Shown here piece after piece: positions 59,534-64,000 of a DNA stretch of 64,000 nt; within the stretch, counting starts at the first letter, position 1; every line of letters begins with the position of its first letter. The notes under the pieces were generated by a model, which saw only the letters and a program-made list of their open reading frames with translations, was not told the DNA's origin and made no database searches. The position numbers and the translations under genes are program-made. Origin of the DNA: Poecilobothrus nobilitatus (Eukaryota > Arthropoda > Insecta > Diptera > Dolichopodidae); the NCBI GenBank assembly GCA_947095535.1, contig OX352773.1, positions 169,582,438 through 169,646,437 of the forward strand, written 5' to 3'.

Positions 59534-60528
59534 CTTTCGTATTTTAATAAATTTTTAGTATACCATTGTTATGAAAAAAAATAATAGAAAACTTAATTAT
59601 CAAAATAATACAATATATAAAATTAATATATTAGTTATATTATATTATTATATAATATATAATAATTATTAGCTGAAATGCTGTTTTAGGAAATTTGGCA
59701 ACAGGGTGTGTAAAGTAACAAGAAAATAATTTTATAAAAATTGCCTACAAAATTATCAGAAAATAAATTTTCAAAAAAGCAAAAAGTAATACGTTCATAA
59801 TTAGAGATGGAACTTAACCAGGAGATATTTCATATTAGATCATTTTGGTTACTTTTGGAATGAAGGGTGAATTAGAATTCTGAATGTATTTCTACTCCAT
59901 TTTTCTTTTACCTTTTCTTATTTATTAGCTTGGTTCTTATATTAATCAATATCTTTTATAAATTTATACAATAATTAATAATATAAGAATTGAGATATTT
60001 CTTAAAATTGTATTTAGAAAGAATTTTATTTTTTGTTAATATTTTATGAAAGGTTAATGCTTTTCTTTTCTTTTTTGTTTTTCTTCTTAATTTGTAATGA
60101 CCTTCCCAAAGTATAAAATAAAGTTTAATTTTTTTTCTTTTTTTAATTTAATTTCAATGCTGAACCTAAAAGACTATTTTATTATTATGATTTCAAATTA
60201 AGGCTACTTTTACTTTTGATAATACATTTACAATTTACTATTAAAATTTTCCATATACATATTATATATACGTATACATATTTGAAAAGGAAAATCTTAT
60301 TAAATTTCTTTACATTCACTTCCAATAAGGATTTCATTTTTCATTTATATAACTTTATTATAAGAAAAACTACAATAAATAGGGGATATTCTAGGAATCT
60401 GTCAATTCGAATTAATTCTTTTTTAGAAATAAATATAGAGAATATTTAAGATTTCGTCTAATAACCAGAGGTAAACCGCAAAAAAAGAAACCAAAATCAA
60501 ATCTAATAAGACTCTTATTAAGGATATC

Positions 60529-60563
<35 letters not shown>

Positions 60564-61252
60564 CATATATAAATGTCACTACATCCTGAATAGGGTGTTA
60601 GAAGGAGAAGAAGAAGAAGATATATATATATATAAAATAATATAATACAGTTAATAAAATGTCAGTTTTTCTATATATTTATGTTTTTCTTTACCAGAAA
60701 ACCATACTTAACTGAGATTTTCTCTTTTCAATATGGAATTTAATCAATATTTCACAAATTATATATTACCGCAATAATTTTTGAAAGATTTTAAGGATCA
60801 TTTTGGGTAGAAAAACAATCAAATTATTTTTATACTAAGTCATAGGTTTTCAAAATTTGTATTGTAAATTAAATCAATTTTCGTGCTGTATAAATTTTAA
60901 TGTGTAATGTAGCATCTTAAAGAGTTTACTAATATTTTTGAATTATTTTATTTCACTCACTACGTATTTTTTTTATTGATGAAAGCTAAACTAACCCATC
61001 AGTAATCACTATACTCTAGGTCCGTAGTGCACCTAATGTAGAAGAACCTATTCAATAAGAGTTGTTGTAGAGTTTCCTTAGATTTATGTCACTATGATAC
61101 CATTTTGACGGAAGAAACCTTGGAAGCTTCCTCAATTCATAAGATTTCATGTAAATCTTGCAAGAGAAACTACGGTAGAATTTTTCACGCTTCTATAGCG
61201 TCAATTCCTTTCCAATATCTAAAATTAAAATAGATATGATTTGAAAATTGCT
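59534..61252. other. Gene-free AT-rich stretch with AT microsatellite
   Basis: An (AT)n run at about 60533-60560 is followed by GAAGGAGAAGAAGAAGAAGA (near 60601) and another TATATA run. A patch at 61000-61190 is less AT-rich but has no recognisable coding. I see no gene. Confidence 0.55.
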
Positions 61253-61261
61253 CGCAATAAC

Positions 61262-62307
61262 GGGTTGGCCACGAAATCCCAAATACAAAATCCCACAATC
61301 CCAAAATTGAAAATCACAAAATCCCAAATACCAAAATCCCAAAATTTCAAAACCACAAATACCAAAATACCAAACCACTTTCGTTATCATAATTCGTTTT
61401 GAATTTTTTTATTTCAAATGTGGGTCGATAGGGTCCCCATCGATATCCTGAAAAAAAAATCTGGAACAAAAAAATTCGTGAAAAAAATAATCGTGAATCA
61501 AGAAAAATCTTGAAAAACAAAAACCTGAAAAAAAAATCTTGAAAATAAAATCTTGAATTAAAATTATTTATTTTTGAAATGATGATTTGAAAAGAAAAAA
61601 ATTGTGACTACCTCCCGCAAACCCCCGCTAAACAAATTACTGGGATCCTGATTTTGTAACCAACTCTAAAATCATTCTTAATTATTTTACATTTTAACAG
61701 TAAGGCATTTAGAGTAGTGGGGGCTGCCGCCTCCAAACCCCCGCTAAACATATTATTGGAACTCTGATTTTATTTTTTGTTTAATTATATTTTTTACATA
61801 CATATTACAAAAAAAGGAAACTCTTAAAATATAGAGACTGCTGTCCCCGAAACCCTGCTAAACAAGTTACTGGAACTGTGATTTTGTTTTGTTTGAACTC
61901 TGCTAAACAAATTAATGAACCCAACTATAAAATCCCTCCTAATTCAGAATCAGGCATATACATATATATACATATTCTGAAAAAAGCGGCAATCCTGGTT
62001 TTGAATCCAACTCTATAAAATCCCTCCTAATTTGAATCTGACATATACATACATATACATACATATTCTGGATAAAGCGACAATCCTGATTTTGAATCCA
62101 ACTCTAAAATCCCTCCCATATCAGAATCTGGCATATATATATTCTGGAAAAAACGGCAAGCTCTAATTCAAAACGAACTATAATATCAAAACTACTTTGG
62201 GATTTTGGTATTTTGGAATTTGCATTTTTGGAATTTTCGAATTAGGATTTTTTTTTTAGACTTTGGCATTTGGGATTTTTTTTTTTTTGGGATTTCGTGG
62301 CGCTCCC
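61262..62307. mobile_element. Foldback-type element (AAAATCCCAAATACC type) with exact 9-bp duplication, 1046 bp
   Basis: CGCAATAAC flanks both ends exactly (61253-61261 and 62308-62316). The ends are GGGTTGGCCACGAAATCCCA at left and GGGAGCGCCACGAAATCCCA on the reverse strand at right. Both arms then run on as arrays of AAAATCCCAAATACC-like units, inverted relative to each other (61280-61380 and 62190-62300). The middle has three to four tandem core modules of about 80-89 bp ('aaaatccctcctaattcagaatctggcatatacata...ttctggaaaaagcggcaatcctgattttgaatccaactct', 61905-62165) and the 'acccccgctaaacaaattactgg' segment shared with the 23830 element. There is no transposase. This is the clearest case of the family in the window. 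Confidence 0.9.
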
Positions 62308-62316
62308 CGCAATAAC

Positions 62317-63254
62317 ACAACCAATTGTCTTATGAGAGTTCTGAAGAGAGAGAATAGATTTGGTTTTGTTTAAACTCAAATCCGACCACATGGATTGCAA
62401 GACCCAACTTTCTGGCCAACTCGAAAAAATTATTCTTAATATTAAATTTGAGGGTTTGTACAGGAACGTGAACAGCCCACACACTAGAAATATATAACTA
62501 TAAATTTATGAGAGACTTTCATATATATACTATAAATTTATGAGAGATTTTCGATGGATTTTTACATTACATCTTAACGTTTTTGTAGATAATATTTAAC
62601 AAGCTATATACTTTAAGAACGCCTATTCTAGATATTTATTAATTTGGTCAAATATATATACAGTTATATTCTTTTATGTTTAGTATTCAGTTAAATTAGT
62701 TTTAGAAAAATTCAGGCTTCACAAGAAACGCTAAATCTTCAAATTCAATCTAAAAATATTGTATTGAGTCTATTGTTTTCCTATAAATTGTAGCTTCAAT
62801 TACTCGAGAAGTAAATTTGTATTTATTTCTTTTAAAATTTGTGTTGAATAGATGTGAATTGCATCAAATTTACGTCAAAAAACTTTTATGTGCACTGTGC
62901 CACTATCTTGTGGCAATCTTAGCAAATTATTAGATTTTTCTACAAAAAAAAAAAATTAAGGAATCTAAAAATGGTATCTTTCTAAAGCGAAATGTCCACC
63001 TCCACCTTATCTGGGAACGATGTCGGTTGTTTATATTTATATTCTGTAATACGAAGCTATAAAAAAAGCGTAAAATAATACAAAATAACAAAAAAAAATT
63101 TTAGTACATTTATTTAATTTTGTTTTTAGAATACAAATTTAATCGAATCTTGTTTAAGTGTAACCATGACGTTTTTTTCAATTACATCATAAATCATGTA
63201 ATCTCTAGTAAAATACTTGTATAAAAATACATGATTATGTTAAATTTTTCTTAT
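62317..63254. other. Gene-free stretch
   Basis: 62317-62484 is somewhat less AT-rich and open on the minus strand for about 56 codons (WPESWVLQSMWSDLSLNKTK), with no recognised motif. The remainder is AT-rich with a doublet TATAAATTTATGAGAGA at about 62499 and 62531. Confidence 0.5.
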
Positions 63255-63882
63255 ATCCTCTATTGTTATAGTATAACAAATTTGCCATTACGTTTGTGGC
63301 AACATGCCATTTTAAAAGAGACGAGATACATATGATAAAGTATAACATATATTCTTACTCATATTCCGAGTCGATTATGCCATATACGTAGGTTTGTCCG
63401 TCCGCACGATAACTTTAAAGACAATAAAACTAGGATTTTGAAATTTTTACCATTTCATTTCATTTATATGTAAAAATATTAGTTTCAGGGTACGAGTTGC
63501 TGCCATGTAACTTATTTTTTAATATATCTATTGAAACTTATCTGCAAAATTTTATAGATTTCAGCAAAATTTAGTTAGCTTAACGCAGCAGGTTCAGGTA
63601 GCTGCGAAATTTTATATCCTCATATCTTGTTACTTAAGCTAAACATTAGAAATTTTGTAAAAGCTGATTAAATTTTATGGCAACAACTTTTGTAAAATTT
63701 AGTAATTTGGTTCGGGATAATGGATTCGAATAGCCTTTATACACCTGCAAAATTTACATAAATATATATCGGTACTAAGCCATAGATATCTAAAAATTTT
63801 CTTAAAGATGATTGTATTTTATGGTAACAACCTATATGTTCGTATCCTAAAGTTAACAGTCAACTATACATACTTTCTCGTG
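63255..63882 (-). mobile_element. Family H2 element, copy c (degraded)
   Basis: Reverse orientation. At left, GTATAACAAATTTGCCATTA and CGTTTGTGGCAACATGCC match the tail of copies a and b. TTTGTCCGTCCGCACGATAA (63393-63412) is the inverse of the GTGCGGACGGAC tract. Repeated TTATGGCAACAACTTTTGT and TAGATTTCAGCAAAATTTAG phrases lie in the middle, and at right TTAACAGTCAACTATACATA followed by CTTTCTCGT is the worn start. The terminal hairpin is not preserved. Confidence 0.55.
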
Positions 63883-64000
63883 TTTAAATATAATTAAATT
63901 ACTACAATTAACTCATCACAATTTCGATGTCGAAACGAATTTAATTAAAAAAAATTTATTTATATTTTTTTTTTTTTTTTGCCTAGGTAATTAAAATTTA

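Overview
The window reads as repeat-rich, gene-poor nuclear DNA from an animal, most likely an insect and plausibly a fly (Diptera). The evidence is extreme A+T richness with long homopolymer runs, a Jockey/I-group LINE with an RNase H domain, tRNA-derived SINEs with A-rich tails, and several families of non-coding repeats built around (ACGG)n tracts and CGTACGGGTATA-type hairpins, which resemble the DINE-1/Helentron-type repeats of flies. I find no host gene that I can name. Almost every long open frame is either part of a transposon or chance coding in low-complexity sequence. The species assignment is inference.

Layout. 1-1413 (minus) is the C-terminal part of a LINE ORF2 (reverse transcriptase plus RNase H) with no stop or frameshift, running off the left edge. 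Shorter LINE relics lie at 21385-21790 and 55815-56230 (both minus). Three families of non-autonomous, Helentron/DINE-like elements are scattered through the window. Family H1 (about 1.58 kb) is at 3121, 38843, 40596 and 43211, with one end fragment at 26495. Family H2 (about 0.6-0.7 kb) is at 22590, 34731, 37722 and 63255. Family F3 (about 0.8-0.9 kb) has about eleven copies between 7207 and 58398. All share a plan: a conserved leader, a block around a 'GTAGCTCC...GGGCTAC' motif, an ACGG/GACG microsatellite and, where the end is preserved, a terminal hairpin. Six tRNA-like SINE copies lie at 9424, 11793, 16262, 26920, 49653 and 59355.

The most interesting layer is a set of foldback-type DNA elements at about 9985-10575, 15490-16022, 19083-19731, 23830-24531, 31458-33224 and 61262-62307, plus arm fragments at 18481 and 19957. 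They share a core made of tandem copies of an 80-95 bp module. Their inverted-repeat arms are unrelated or only partly related to one another, and each arm is itself built from short repeats. Four have 9-bp target duplications (two exact, two with one mismatch). This fits the Foldback/NOF (Mutator-like) type and suggests arms are exchanged around a constant core. The 31458-33224 element carries a nested sequence with a canonical Helitron 3' end (hairpin, 8 nt, CTAG).

Other structures are a 212-bp TA-flanked palindromic MITE (55319-55530), a 902-bp Tc1-like inverted-repeat element (4808-5709), a four-unit 173-174 bp satellite-like array (51893-52590), a 56-bp near-perfect GC-rich palindrome (52713-52768), and a 160-bp GC-rich island (18832-18990). 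Two stretches (33890-34105 and 48470-48867, both minus) have locally protein-like reading frames and may be remnants of host exons or old transposons. I could not identify them.
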